This document shows positions 1-13,332 of a stretch of DNA of 64,000 nucleotides, in pieces. The notes beneath the pieces were generated by a model, which saw only the letters and a list, made by a program, of their open reading frames with translations, was not told the DNA's origin and did not search any database. The translations under genes and the position numbers were made by a program. The stretch's first letter is position 1, and every line of letters begins with the position of its first letter. Location of the stretch: the NCBI RefSeq assembly GCF_029784155.1, contig NC_073691.1, positions 49,458,490 to 49,522,489 of the forward strand, given 5' to 3'. Source of the DNA: Uranotaenia lowii. Taxonomy: Eukaryota > Arthropoda > Insecta > Diptera > Culicidae.

Positions 1-1097
1 AAAAAAGCCATCGCTCATTTCCTGAATTCACCAGTGGTCATTCATCCTTTCGGTACAAATCGTAAAAAAATTACCGGTGGATTTATTTCCCTCGGATGGC
101 GAGAAAGGAAAAAAAAAACATTACATCTACTCACATTAATTTCAATTTAACTAAATACCATTTGACTGCAATGAAAATGAATTACGATTACGTTCCCGCA
201 CGCCCTGAATTGTTGCCACTTTTTTCATTCTACTTCCCTTTTTTTGGAGAGCCGGTTCCAGTTGGTTTTAATTTTAAAACAATCATAAAACGAACGAAAA
301 AAAAGAGGACAAACAGACGGCAATAAAATGTATGTAAAATGGCAGCAATCTTCTTACACATTTGTAAACATGACAACTCCGAAGTACGGGGTTTGTTTTA
401 TGTTTTTATATTTTCTGACTTTTGAAGCATAAAACTTGTTTGAGATTCTTTTTTTTTTCGGCTCCAGTTCATCCTCGGTCGCTTGTCGAATGTCTCTCAA
501 CCCACACGGATTTCTATCAGCGACGGACTAATCTCCCGGGTGAGTGAGAGATAAAAATTTGCAGGATCAACCCCGCGAATTAACATATCGCTTGGTTAGG
601 AGTTCCCGGTTTTTTTTTTGTTGGTCTCGTGGGTTGATTTGAGTCGGAGTCAACGGAATTCGTCGATGGTAGCGAAGAGACCGACTGAAAAAATAGTAAA
701 ACCGTCGTCGGCAGCATTCGGGACGCTCTTCGTTGGGGCGGGTAATAAAATTTAAATTAATGTAAGATAAATAATATTATTTGGATGGAATTTATTCGTT
801 TTCCAATTTGAAGCACCAACGACTCGACACGAACGACGACGGGAAAAATCAGTACGGTTGCATACTTACGGGCGCCCGTAAAATGAACTCCCGCTATCTG
901 CTGCTACCTACTATTGAATTCTACGTTTTTGATGATTGAGGCAGATTTGGAAATCCTGAATCGCATTTTACGTAGTCAAATGAATAAACTAGCATTCCAC
1001 TCGGAGCTGATGGCGGATTTTAATTCAAATATTCAACTGCTGATTCACTACTTATGCGAGAGGCAGATGTGTCAGATAAAAGCATGTGAAAAATCCT
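1..1097. other. Non-coding flank with a GC-richer patch
   Basis: No convincing gene. The stretch is AT-rich except for about 450-900, which is richer in CG dinucleotides and more like host unique DNA than the repeats around it. That patch contains an arthropod-type initiator string TCAGT at 849-853 and, 30 bases later, a tiny ATG reading frame (883-939, 18 codons). This could be the edge of a host 5' exon or promoter, but there is no TATA box or splice pattern strong enough to call a gene. Confidence 0.4.
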
Positions 1098-1834
1098 TTA
1101 AGGGGGGGGTAGGGTCTAACACTTTCAAAAAATCTATTTTTTTATTTTTTTATTTTCTTATAGTAAAACATTTCAAGAATGTTGTGTCAAATTTTCAAGT
1201 CAATTGACGCAAAACTGTAGAAGTTATAGGCCGTTATCTCCTCCTATCTTATACTGCAAGAAAGCAAGAGCAGAAACTTCAAACGCGTTTTTCTCGAAAG
1301 CACATTTTTAAAGTCCGTGGACATGGTCATTCGAAAACTACTTATCCGATTCTTTTCAAATTTGGAACATATTTTCTACATATAAAATACCAGACCCCAA
1401 CGTTTTTCTTTTTTGATTTTTTTACTTTGGGGAGATTTTAGAGGTGAAAAATGACGGATTTTTAAGTGAAAAATCGTAGTTTTTACTTCAAACAGCCACA
1501 AAAATTTCATAAAAAAATTTTTCAGTTAAATAAAAACGTTGGGGTCCAGAAAAACATCTATTAAAAATATTTTGCTCTGATTTATTGACTTCAGATGATT
1601 CTGTGCTGAGATATAGTGTCCACCGCAAATCCTGTTTTCTAAAAGGCATCCTCGAAAATGCTCCGTCACCGGCTCATTTTTCAATATTTGTCTACGAAAA
1701 AATTACTAAATGTTCTTTTAACAATGCTTTGTATAATGCAAAAAATTTGAACACATTTGTTTGAACGATAGCTCTAGAAAAAAATCGTGAAAATGGTGTT
1801 TTTTTATACCCGTTAGACCCTACCCCCCCCTTAA
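1098..1834. mobile_element. TTAA-flanked MITE, copy 1
   Basis: A 737-bp unit including the flanking TTAA at each end (1098-1101 and 1831-1834). The termini are inverted: it begins with a run of eight G then TAGGGTCTAAC and ends with GTTAGACCCTA then a run of C. TTAA target duplication is the signature of the piggyBac group. There is no transposase, so it would be non-autonomous. A second copy lies at 13819-14527 with the same internal order, including the phrase AAAACGTTGGGGTC. The short reading frames inside both copies are chance products of the repeat. Confidence 0.8.
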
Positions 1835-2089
1835 GTTTTTCAATACTTAAAGCACTTTTTATTATTTTAGTAGCAACCTTGTTCGACACTAGTTTAACAT
1901 TAACTTCAGTTATTTATTTGGCCTCTGTGAAAATTTTGTATGTTTCTTCGAGAACAATCAGGTATTTTTTTTACGCGAGCGATACGTACGTAGAAATCGC
2001 CTATACACCGCGTTGATTACAGAAAACCTTTTTTACTTGAAATACTGTAAATGACTGAAAATGGCAATATGTGAAAGCGTTCAATGCGT

Positions 2090-2890
2090 TGAAATCGACT
2101 GAAATCGAGGCAAAATAAGAAAAATGTAGAAAAATACAGATAAAACAAAACCAAACTAAATCAAATTGAATAAAATGGGATAAATAAAATTATACAAAGT
2201 TTTCCAAAATGGAACAATTGTTAACAAAGTAAAACAAATACTCCAGGTATGGTAAAATAAAACAAGATAAAAAAAACAAGAATAAAATAATTTAAAATTC
2301 TATAAAACTTCCTGAAACATGAAAAAGCAAGACGCATTTCCAATAGAATGCAAAGAAAAAAAGCCAAAACATAAAAAAACATGACATTCAAAACAATATT
2401 AATCAATTAAGAACAAGAATAAACATGACAAAACTCGTTGAATCAGAATAATATAGGATATAACTAACTTATATAAAAAGATAAAACCCGATTGAATTCG
2501 ATAAATAAACAACATCAATCGAGATTAAATAAGTCGAAACAAGATAAAACTGAAAAAAAAGCATAATAAGTACGACAAACCAGAAAAAAAAGTTATGCGA
2601 AATAAGCTTAAACAAGGAAAAACAAGACAGAGCAAGATAAAACAAAATGAAACGTAGGAAAATAGACAGAACAATTATAAAAAAAACAACATGATAAAAC
2701 TAGAAAAGCAGGGTTAAGTTATATGAATATTATTAAAACAGAATATTAACAGGAAAAAACCAGATAAATTGAAAAAAAAAACAAAAATTATATTCTACAA
2801 AAATGTAAGTGTAAAAAAGAAAAATTAAAACAACAAAAAAACTAAAAAAACAAATGTTAAAAATGATAAAACAAGATAAAACAAATTAGA
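2090..2890 (+). repeat. A-rich low-complexity tract, degenerate AAAACAAGATAA
   Basis: About 800 bases in which the plus strand is strongly adenine-rich, built from loosely repeated strings such as GATAAAACAA, AAAACAAGATAA and AAATAAAAC. The opposite strand is correspondingly T-rich. Units drift in length, so this is an old, degenerate microsatellite-like tract. No gene is present. Confidence 0.65.
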
Positions 2891-5800
2891 AGTTGTAATA
2901 CAAGTTTATGGCTCTGTATCTCTTTCACCTACAGATTCTTGTTTTGTAAGTTTTGTTAGATTTGACTGAAGAGCATAAATTTCGGACAACAGTGCTTGAA
3001 TTCCATAAAAATATATCTCCTCGAAAATTTGCTGAATCTAAAAATCTACAGAATTATGACAAGCTAAGGGAACTTTTGATTTAAGTACTCATTTATTGAT
3101 CTTAAATGTAATTGATTTGAGAATTAAATTCTACCATTATCCGTAAATATAGTTTAAAAGTAAGTTGATCATCTCAAAAATTGTCGGAATTCGGTCAATG
3201 GAATCTATGTGTTAATGACTGTAGGTACAGTTAAACTTTGAACAGGATTCAAATTTAGTTTATAACATTTTTTATAGGTTTCAAGAATATAAAAATAAAT
3301 GAAATTTAAGTTGTCATTTAAAAATGCTTATAAGCTTTCTAGCGGGGCATCATGCAACAGCAAGGTTAGCAGCAACATTCGTATACCATAACACTTATTC
3401 AATTTTTATTTTTATAAAATGCGATAAAGTTATCATTCAATGATATCAACATGATGATGACATTTTTCCACACATCATGAGATAGTTTTTTGTATTGCTT
3501 TTATGATCCTATGCCAACACTGTTGTCATGAAAATATTTTTCGGACAGTTCCAATTTTTTTTTTCAAATAAATATTTAATTTACCCGTGTCAAAACTTAA
3601 ACAATCGATGAAAACTTTAAGAAATCATTAAAAGGAATGAAAGATTTTCAACAAAATAATTTTGTTTAAATCCAGGTGGATTGTTTGAAATTATGTCTTT
3701 AATGTAAAAAGATTTTTTCATGAAGACCTCACACCAACTTAGCTCAAAATATAAATAGGGGAGAATGAGGATACTTGATCCCTGAGAATACTTGATGCCT
3801 TCGCTATATCTCAAAATAGGAATATCTTACAAAAATCAAATGTTGTTGAAAAATGTGCCAAAATGTACAAAACAACAATGCTGTTATCTCAACGAATTTG
3901 GAAAATTTCATTTTTCGAGTTATTGAACTTTGTTTGAAAAATTTAACAAAATATGATTTGAAGTACTTTTATTATCACCTTAAAAGGTTTTCCACATGGA
4001 AAAAGTTTGATTAAAATATTTATTCCAATATTTATGTTTTGGGTGCTTTTCCCATCACATCCATTTAGACCTGTGGTCCGATGGATTAAGAAATAATTAT
4101 TAAACAACAATAAACAATAATGAATCCCGAAAGTCCGAAAAAAAAAAAAATTTTCCTTCTGAATGAATCGTGATAATTGGTTATCATGAATTTAATAACA
4201 TCTGTCCAATAACCAATGTTCATTCAGTAATTATCTGTTAAAAAGGACAAAAATACTGTTTTATCTAAAAACTAGAAAATTGCGCCTTAAAGTATGCTTT
4301 GACTCTAGAGAAGTAGACAAACTTTAAGAATTCTCTTTGTCTGATACTTTCCAACTGACACATGAGAACTCATATGTGGCAGAAAATAGTCCACGGACCC
4401 TTTATCTTCGGATTTTACTAGAATGATGCATAGTGTCAGGGCACCCTGAATTGAGGATCAAGTCTACTCAAGAGGATCAAGATAACTAAGTTGGTTGAAT
4501 ACTATTTCTGGTCTTTTTACAATCAGTGATGACACAGAGAATGTGGTGATGATAAGTTTTATTAGATTTTTCAAAAGAAATAATAATCACTCTGTTTGAA
4601 ACATTCCAACTTATTTTTGTCAATTTGTATCACTTTAATGTACTTCTTCAAATTTCCAATTATACCATGTTATTGACTGTTGAAGTTGGATTAACACTTA
4701 ACGATAAATAAGCGTTATCGCAGTGATAAATATGATTTTATCTTCTTAAAAACCATTAAAAAGGTTAAAACTCTTAGAAAAAAAATGTTTGAGACTCCTC
4801 GATGGATTATTTCAAATTTGGGCTCAAATGAAAGGAAAAATCTTTGCTTTCGAATGATGCAAAAATTGGCGATGCTTATTTTCAAAAAAAAAAAAATAAG
4901 TTTTCTCCCAGAGACATTGTGAAATATTTTTAATATTCCGGTACCAGACTGAGCTTAAATGCATCATAAAGAACATCAATGATTCGCCTTTTAAATCTCG
5001 TTTCAAAATGCTAGAATATTGAAAAATTTCATCCATCCTAACATTCATTTTGATGATTTTGAAAAGTGTTACATGATGCCCCGGTTGACGGTACTTTTTC
5101 GCTCTTTTGCCGAATTAACCTACCAAAGTTGTTCGAGTCAATATGACCCTTAGCGCACAACCAAATCATCATAATCATCAATCAAATATCTATAAAGAAG
5201 AACTGAGGTTTTTGAGAAATCAAATAAGTTGTTTAAAAATAATAATCAATACAGGGAATACAGGGAATGGCAGCCATAATTTGATGTCTTGTTTTTTAAT
5301 AAAAATTATTTTTCCATCTACCATTAGTTTCGAAGTATTGGATATTGTTGAATGAATATATTTTTGCCAATTCCATAATTTAATTCAGTTAATTACATCA
5401 AATCTGTCAACATTTTAACGCATATCTCGCGTGAGCTTTCAAATCGTCGTATGGAACATCTTAAGAATACACAGAAAACTGCAGCAAAAGTTATCAACAC
5501 AACTTTAAAATTCGTGTTTCACATATCTATAGAATATGTTGTCCAGGTTAAAATCCAACCATTTAAAAAATCAGAGTTATAAGTAGAACGCTACAATTTT
5601 TAAACTTTGATAGCCGAGTAAGAATTCAAACGGAAGATTTAACAATTAAATTAGCGGTTTTTGGAAAAATTAAGTTCAAACTAAATCCAACGCATAAAAC
5701 TTTTTAGTAATTAAATCTGAAATTTTTGGATTTGTGCAATTCAATTTCATTAGTCAATTTAAAAGCTTTGAATTATTGCGGATCAGCAATATGTTCAATT

Positions 5801-6378
5801 CTACCATCTAATTAAGAGAAAATTAAAACTATTTAGTACTGCAAATTCAAACAAATGATGTCTAAAAATCTGTACATTGATCAGTCTCCATGATAATGAA
5901 TGGGATAGTTGTGTCAAAAAGTAGAAAAATTGAAATATAAATCAAATAACATCTTTTTTATAATATTTTCAAATGGGTGATTTCTTTTCCGAGAGGATGT
6001 ATTTTTTGATAACTTCGAAAAACTATTATATTAAACATCTTAACAAAAACTTATCAGAAAAGAGTGTGAAATTAAACAGCAAACAGGCACATAAAATTGA
6101 AAACATGTAGAGTTTCGTGATAGAATGAATAAGCATTCAAGGGAAACTTTTATAAATATTTATTAGGAAACCTCTTAAATATTAGTATTTCAATTGAATG
6201 AAAACGAAAAACTTTGAGAATAATCCCAATCAAAACTTTAAAAAGACTCAAAACACTCATTAGCAACTTTACATGACCCAATTAGGGCAAATTTTGTTAA
6301 AATGAATAAAACAATGCTTCCAAAATTTTGAAGTCAGTCTAACGTCTAACGACTCATATTAATATATCTTTTATGTGA
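2891..6378. other. AT-rich stretch without genes
   Basis: No reading frame here looks like a protein. A possible old element is delimited by CGGGGCATCATGCAACAG at 3343-3360 and its near inverse GTGTTACATGATGCCCCG at 5066-5083 (16 of 18 positions pair). Strings resembling GAGGATCAAG and ATACTTGATCC recur near 3770-3800 and 4450-4490. These suggest ancient repeats, but boundaries and target duplications are not visible. Confidence 0.35.
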
Positions 6379-6408
6379 ACCCGAGCAAGGCCGGGTATTA
6401 TCAGCTAC
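6379..6408 (+). mobile_element. Possible Helitron-like 3' end
   Basis: A hairpin with arms ACCCG (6379-6383) and CGGGT (6392-6396) is followed by ATTATCAGCTAC. Helitron 3' ends consist of a short GC-rich hairpin a few bases before CTRR. Here the last base is C where the consensus wants A or G, so the match is imperfect. A similar end, GCCGGGTCAGCTAG, occurs at 30003-30016. The 5' boundary is not identifiable. Confidence 0.3.
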
Positions 6409-8282
6409 TTTATTATAAATCTTAGAATTTTCCATTGAAAAGAATTTATATTGGAAGGATTTTTTCTCTGATACCGGGTTGGTTGCAAAAACTCGCGTTC
6501 AAAATCGCGTTACAAAACCCGCCCCTCTCAAAAAGGAATTTGGCTGTATGTAAATTTACGTAAATTTTCAAGTAAGTTCAACGTGTAATTAGGTTTAGTG
6601 AAATGTCTAAACTATGGAAAAGATATTTGGATGTTTCTTACTATTTTTTCGTTCAATTGGTAAAAAAAAAAAAAATAGTTGTATTTTAAATAAAATTTAT
6701 TTTAACTATCATTCGGCACACTGTCACTCCACTTCATTCATGATTTTAAAATTAACATTACGTTACCTTTTTCCAGCAAGTTGGTTGTGGAATCTTGTAA
6801 AAGTTTTAAAATATTTAATATTTAAAATAGATTCTTCAAAACGATAAAAAATGAACCTTGTGAGATTCAGTAGAAAACCCTCATCCTTTTTGTCACTTTT
6901 TAACAAACTTCCATCTGGGGCCGCTTGGCTGGAAGCTTGGGCTTCATTTTAAAACGCATTATGGGGCAGTTCCATCAGATAAGACAAAAAAAATTATCAT
7001 TTATTGTTTTGGACTCTTTTATAAACGTTGAAAAATACTATTTTAACTTATATTTGAAGTAAAAACAACTAAGAAAAAACGACGAATGATGTTATTTTTA
7101 ACCCTTCCTTCTATTTTTATCAGAATCCGTTTATAGGACTTATTGATAATTGAATGATGAATAATATTACATCATTCCCATGAAACTAGAAAGCGAAATG
7201 TGTAAAATGAGTGAAAAATCAAGGGCAAATAATTTTTTTGGCAAAATAGCGACAACTTTGTTTAAAATATGTATACTCATTAATGGGTAAAAATAACACA
7301 TTTGCATGATTTTTTCCGTTTTATTATACTCTTACTCTTAAAACGGTGCTGTAAGGTGCCTAAAAACTTTTTCATTGATTTTTTAAACCAAATACTTGAT
7401 CTCAAAAGTGAAAAGAGTTTGGGACAATGCGGGCCTTTTTTTTAACTAGGCTTAAGAATTTTTGAGTAATGAAAATTATTTATTTACTCATTTTTATCAT
7501 AGATAAATTTAGTGTGTTAAAATTTTGAACGATACATATAAAAAATTTCATATGGTGTACTTTAAATTTAAAAAAAAATTCGGAAATATTGTTATTAATT
7601 TTTTTTTCTGCATCATTTATCATTTTTTTTAGTCTGATGTCTGTGGCTCGTTTAGTATCCAAGATAATGAGTTGAAAAAATGGTGATATTTTTGTGAAAT
7701 ACAATTTTAAATTTTTGACTTTTTGCCGCTTAAAACCTCATAATGCAAAGGTCTTTCCTTATTCCTCCATGGGCTTCTAGAACAGCTTTCCCCGAAGCTG
7801 GAAACAACACACAGAACGACTTAAATTGAATTAAATTTCGACAGGGAAACCAATATACACTTACTACCATGCTGGTTGTATTTCTGACGATTTATATTGA
7901 TCGTGCATTGGCAACGCAGGACGTCCTGTGTGGTCTACTGTTTGTCTTCCGACGCTAAATGCCCTTTTCCCCAATATGCATTTACTACCACACGCTTGAG
8001 AAAATAGCAAAAACAGAATTTAGACCCATCCACCTAGACATTACATGGAATTCATGTGTCAGTTATATAGAAGCACAGTAGTTACTACGAAGCTTACGTT
8101 AGATCGATGTTATGCAACACAAGCTTGGTTTACATGAAAAATTCCGTATATTGAATCCCTAAATTATTTTTAATTTTAAGTTATAAGATTAATATTATTT
8201 AGTCTAATAGACGCACTCCGTCCAAATAACTATGTAAAGCTGAAATTCCTGTTTACCTGGTGTTAAACCTACTTTTTAATTA
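6409..8282. other. AT-rich stretch, nothing identified
   Basis: Read in all frames. Only short AT-driven reading frames occur. No inverted termini, RNA gene or conserved motif stood out. Confidence 0.4.
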
Positions 8283-8708
8283 CCAGAAGGTACACAGAGA
8301 AAAAAGAATGATATTTCCAACAATAATTCACTTAAATTCAATTACATATCTGATTGCTTCTCAACCAACTATATTTATCAAAATTTCAACAATACATATA
8401 ACAAACAATCTAATTGATTTCGTATATTCAACAATATACATAATACATTCAACTATACTTGTATGATTGATTTTATGCATTCAACAATAAATATAAAAGA
8501 TTAAACTATAATGTACGTTTGATGTCATACATTCGACAATAGTTATAGTAGATTCAACTATATTTTTTTTTCTAATTATAGACACTTTACCACGTTTGTG
8601 GCATTCGTGTATTGAATTCAACTATAATAATATTATTTATTTGATTATGAATATGATAGATTCAACTATAATAATATGATTGATTTAATGATAGTTTCAA
8701 TTATATTT
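8283..8708. repeat. Degenerate TTCAACWATA repeat array
   Basis: The motif ATTCAACAATA or ATTCAACTATA recurs roughly every 30-50 bases, interleaved with ATTGATTT and TAATAATAT. It continues after the element at 8709-9647 (TTTGATTGATTCAATGAT near 9653). The transposon therefore inserted into a pre-existing array. Confidence 0.55.
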
Positions 8709-9647
8709 GGTCGGGATTCGACCAGACCGAACTGAACGCCAATTTAAAAAAAAAATGAGTTATCTATTGCAGCGGATGCGAAACATGATAAACTACCTAT
8801 CCAATAAAAATCAGAACATTTAAACAATTTTTTCTGATTTTATTAGAAAATTTCAATGTTGCAGACAGTGGAAATGGCAAAAATGCGTTGCGCCAAAGTG
8901 AACTGAGAGCCACATTAGAGGTAATGTCGAAAATCATGTTTTGATCATGAAAACTGATTTTGTGCGAAATAATCTTATGTGTATTGATTTTTTCTATTCT
9001 AAACAGTTCTCCGGCTCGCCAAGAACTAATATCTGATAAATTATGTAATAAAAAAAGTTCCCGTGATTAAAAACTTCATGTTGCAGTACATTAGCATTTG
9101 TTAAAATTTTGTTCAGCCAGACTGAACCGAATCTTTTGAATTTTGTTTTCCAATTTACTCAACGGAATGTTAGGATTTTTAACATTTTACGATAAAAGAT
9201 GCTTTAGTTTATTGCTTGCTGTCGTTCAGAACGCAACCGGTACGTAACAATCAAAAATATTTCGCATTTCAAAAGTGTGAAATTTGTATGGCTCGGTTCA
9301 CTCTGGCTCAACGAAAAAAAAACATTTTTCAAGCATCTGCCATACTCGTTATGTGCTGCTCGTAAAGCGCCTATAAGTAGGCTCCTACGTTTAGAACAAA
9401 TTGCCCAGTCAAATGATGGTGCATGGCAACTTTTTAAACATTTTGTTTCGACCAGAGCGAACTGGGTGCAAACATATTGCTATTAAAATTCAGTTTTCTG
9501 CTTATTGCATAATCATTAATCGACCAGTATAGCCTCGTCGGCTTTATAAGAGTCTAAATGAGATGGTAATATGACCTGAGAACTTTGAAATCGATTTTCT
9601 CAAAATCAAGTTGATGGCGTTCAGTTCGGTCTGATCGGATCCCGACC
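8709..9647. mobile_element. DNA transposon or MITE with 32-bp TIRs
   Basis: The left terminus (8709-8740), starting GGTCGGGATTCGACCAGACC, pairs with the right terminus (9616-9647) at 30 of 32 positions. The 4-base string ATTT flanks both ends (8705-8708 and 9648-9651) and may be the target duplication, although the AT-rich target makes chance possible. Variants of the terminal motif recur inside, for example CGACCAGAGCGAACTGGG near 9449 and CCAGACTGAACCGAAT near 9118. There is no transposase reading frame, so it is probably non-autonomous. I cannot assign a superfamily. Confidence 0.7.
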
Positions 9648-9651
9648 ATTT

Positions 9652-12101
9652 ATTTGATTGATTCAATGATGTCAATTTTAAATAATGTGAATTAAAATTC
9701 TGTTTTTACTTAAAGTTATTATATCTAAAGAATAATTTCGGAATAATTTTATGGCTTCGTTTTATTTTCCTTTAATTTATTATTTCAGCATTTTGCATCT
9801 AGTTCGTTTAACCGAAAAAATCAACTATGCTTAGAGGATTGGTAGAACCAGCTGAAATAGCTGGTCTTTTTTCTCCGTGTATACTTACGGGATCGTAATG
9901 TGACCTTTTGGATCCATAGTTGATAAAATTTAAACTTTTTTAAAGATATTTTTTGTTGGTTGTTCGAACCGTTCTTATGCCTTGTTATTATAACAAGACA
10001 CTGGTTTCTTCTTGAAGTACTACCGATCAAAAATAAACACAATTTATTGACATTACAATGACCATTAAAAAAATAAGACAAGTCTACTAATGATTCGATT
10101 GTCGCTGTGAGTCCGTCGATAACGTTGAAAATGTTCCTTCCAATGGACTTCCGGAACGACAAACGACAGCCATAATCGGCGCCAAATTAGTGTTCACCAT
10201 CCATCGACATCAAGGTGGTTTCTTACAATCCAATCCACGACAATCGACGGAATGCCGCAGATGGGCTCGGCAGGATTAAGGAAAACCGTGATCCGGGAAA
10301 TGACATTGCCATCTTTGTTGGTATGTAGTTTATAGTGCAACAATTTAACGAAGAGCACACACAATTCACGACCGTCATTAAAGATCCTCGCCTTGAACGG
10401 AATCCGAAGATCTACTCACCCATCATCACCTTGGCAACACCCTCCTTGAAAGTCCGGAAATTCGTTAAACAAATCCCGCCAAAGACGAAGCAATGGCAGC
10501 AGCTTAACACGGAATTCGCGCCCATTTGTTAACGGGCACCAAGATGCCGGAATGTGTGCTGTGGTGACATATGCTGTGAAGGCTTCTCTTTAGCGGCCAA
10601 GATTGTGCATCCGTCTTAAGATTGTTGCGACCGTTAATGCCATCAAAGAGCGTTGGAACGTGCACATAATCATCAAAGAAGGATTTATCGAGCTCATAAA
10701 GAGCTACTCAGCCTCAGTGCTGGGGCTCAAATGTCCACCATCATCATCAGAGCCTCGGAATTTGGTTCCGATCTAAGATATCCTATCCACCATTACCATC
10801 CCTCCAGTCTCCACCAATATTAAGTAAGCTCTCAAATGACCCACCACACGGCCACCGATTTCTAATTGGTTCCACGTTATGACTGTCGTTAGAAGGATTC
10901 CTTCAATCAAACGCGCTAGCCATCAGCAAGAAGGGGATAAGTATTGAAGATGGATCAATCAAAGTTGCGTGAGGCTTTGAAATTGAACCCACTGAATTGA
11001 GAGGGAGAACATAGATTTATGACCAGACGGTTTCTTTTCGGTACCGAGGATTGTGTTTCCTGTGAGATTAAATGTTTGCCGGTAGCCACGAAACGGAGAA
11101 GCGTTTGACTTCAAACCAGCAACAGGATTTAGGGGTAAATCCATGGAAACCGCACGTTCATCTGCTTAATTTGGATTGATAAACATACGTACATATAGCG
11201 TCGCCAAAGTTTGTTGACATTTGAAAGGTTTGTTGATTTCTTTTGTCGGCTTAGACTTAGAGAATTTTAATACCTCAACATTCCATTCAGATTGTGCTCT
11301 GTTTACTTATTACTAAATAAGATTTACAGAACACTCTATGAATAAAATTATTTAGGTAAAAGTATTTCGATGAACTAGTTCTGAAAAGAAACTAAAATCA
11401 ATAACCAAATAGTTAATGTCTACATTTCAAGATTATTTTCCTATTTTTAAAGTGCAACATGTATGTATAAGCTAAGTAGTAAAATGTAAAATGTCTGTTC
11501 AATGTTACTCCATTTGTTCAAAATAATCCCGGTGTCTATGGGGTAAATATAAATACTATTACGATTCTTGATTTGTAATATCTTTGATACTGCAAATTGA
11601 CAAAATTTCAACTTTCAATGATTGCAAAATGATGTTGGTATTATTTCTCGCATCTTAAGCTAGTTTTTTAAATTTTATCATTTTCATAATGAAAAAAAAA
11701 ATTAAAATCAAGTATCAACATCAATTATCAAATTTGAACATTTTTCGATGCCGTAAAAAACTTTATCCAGTATGACGAATTGGCTTAACAATATCACCTA
11801 CAAACTTTAATTTTTTCTATAATCTTATACCAACACTGTTGGTGTTAAAATATTAATATTGAATAGCAAACATGAATATTGAAATTTCTATCTTCCAAAT
11901 ATTATTTTTTATGATTTCTGCTAGTAGAATTTGTTGTTGCATTGTTTGATCCCTAGATGTATGCAACACCCTTATTTTCTGAAAAAATCTGGAAATAACT
12001 TTTCACAGAACAAAAAATTCGCAAATTAATCAAAAATTATAAAAATGTATCCAACTGTAAGTTGAAAATTTCCACCAGTATAACTTTCATACGCCAGGTT
12101 G
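9652..12101. other. Non-coding stretch with a GC-richer, coding-like patch
   Basis: From about 10140 to 11160 the composition changes from AT-rich to near even, and reading frames lengthen. One 65-residue frame at 10335-10532 (plus) reads QQFNEEHTQFTTVIKDPRLE onwards. A second plus frame around 10621-10740 reads KIVATVNAIKERWNVH. The frames are broken by stops and I recognise no family. This could be a decayed gene, a processed pseudogene or simply host unique DNA. The remainder is AT-rich and featureless. Confidence 0.3.
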
Positions 12102-12173
12102 TCTCCTGTAGTAGAATGTTAATACATGGGCCCCGGAGAGGCGCAAGATGTGGGTTCAAGTCCTACCGGGAGA
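12102..12173 (+). tRNA. tRNA-like sequence (tRNA pseudogene or SINE head)
   Basis: Seventy-two bases fold as a class I cloverleaf. The acceptor TCTCCTG (12102-12108) pairs with CGGGAGA (12167-12173, one G-T wobble). T8 and A9 are followed by a 3-bp D stem GTA/TAC, an anticodon stem with one mismatch, a 5-base variable loop and a T arm GTGGG-TTCAAGT-CCTAC (12150-12166). The internal promoter boxes fit RNA polymerase III: box A TAGTAGAATG (12109-12118) and box B GGTTCAAGTCC (12153-12163). Against a working tRNA: position 33 is C instead of T, the D loop lacks GG, and the apparent anticodon GGA (serine) does not fit the short variable arm. Confidence 0.5.
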
Positions 12174-13332
12174 CAAGGCGAATTTTTTTCACATGTTTTT
12201 CTACATCAATTTTCATCTTGTCTAGTCCCTGAAATTTTCAGCTTACAGTTGGATTCATTTCTCTACAATAAAAAAGTTTCGCTGACTGAATGTTTGAGTC
12301 AAGACCCATCTCTGGGTCACAGTTTAAAAATTATAAAAATGTTTTCAGGAGATTTTTCATTAAAAACAGAGTTGCGACAAATTGCCCCATTTTCTGAGGA
12401 AGGCGAAAATCGCATTTATCTACAAAATTTATAAAAACCAATGAAACCAATAATTTTTCTGACAAAGCCCATTTGATGCCCCATCAATCTTAAAACGTTG
12501 GATGCATAAAGGGTATGATAAACTATGAACATAAGTTTTAAGAGGCCATTCACATTGAAGTGTTGCATGTTGCCCCAGTTGGCGGTAACGAAATCGGAAA
12601 CTTACTTTCATCGATGGTTAATATCTTTTAATTTGCTCATAGATCTGATGAACTTAGCTAATTTGATTCGAATACAGAAGAATCATACAAAATTTATCAA
12701 ACTTCTGAGCAAATTCAAAGATTTTATCCATCAACTTGAACCTTAATTTAATTTTCAAAAGTAAACGTAAAAGATTAAAAATTCGTGGTTCAAATCGGAT
12801 ACTTGCAAACTCGATTCAAATTTAAAATTTTAGTGTAATTTGGCAATGGAAAAAATGCAATACTGAAAATAGTAAACAATTCACCAAAATAATATGGAAT
12901 TCCTTGAAAAATTGTCAACGGGAAGATTACATGTTTTTATTGGAAAATATTTTTCCTTCAAAATGGATTCCATCATTAAAATTCTGTCAATGATAAAAAA
13001 AAAAATAAAAACCAGGTTATTTCATTGAACAAAACTAGCGAAAAAAGGCTTAATATACATTATATTTTTGATTTTCATCTGAATTGTGACTTTGATAAAA
13101 AAATTAAAACGGAAAATTGCAATTGAAAATATGCAATTGGTCATCTTTATAATTTCATCTTGACAATGGAACTCATTAACGAGCTTAATCTGAATCTGAA
13201 TTTGGAATAATAACTCTGAACCAGAATTCAAAATTTGAGTATTTTACCATATGTTTCTGAATCTTAACACATTAAGGACCGCGAAGATTTTAACGCCGAA
13301 AAACATCAAAATTCGGCACTCTTTTTCTCAGA
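12174..13332. other. AT-rich stretch, nothing identified
   Basis: No coding or RNA feature. The string AGTGTTGCATGTTGCCCCAG at 12559-12578 resembles the one ending at 5083, which suggests a dispersed old repeat. Confidence 0.35.
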
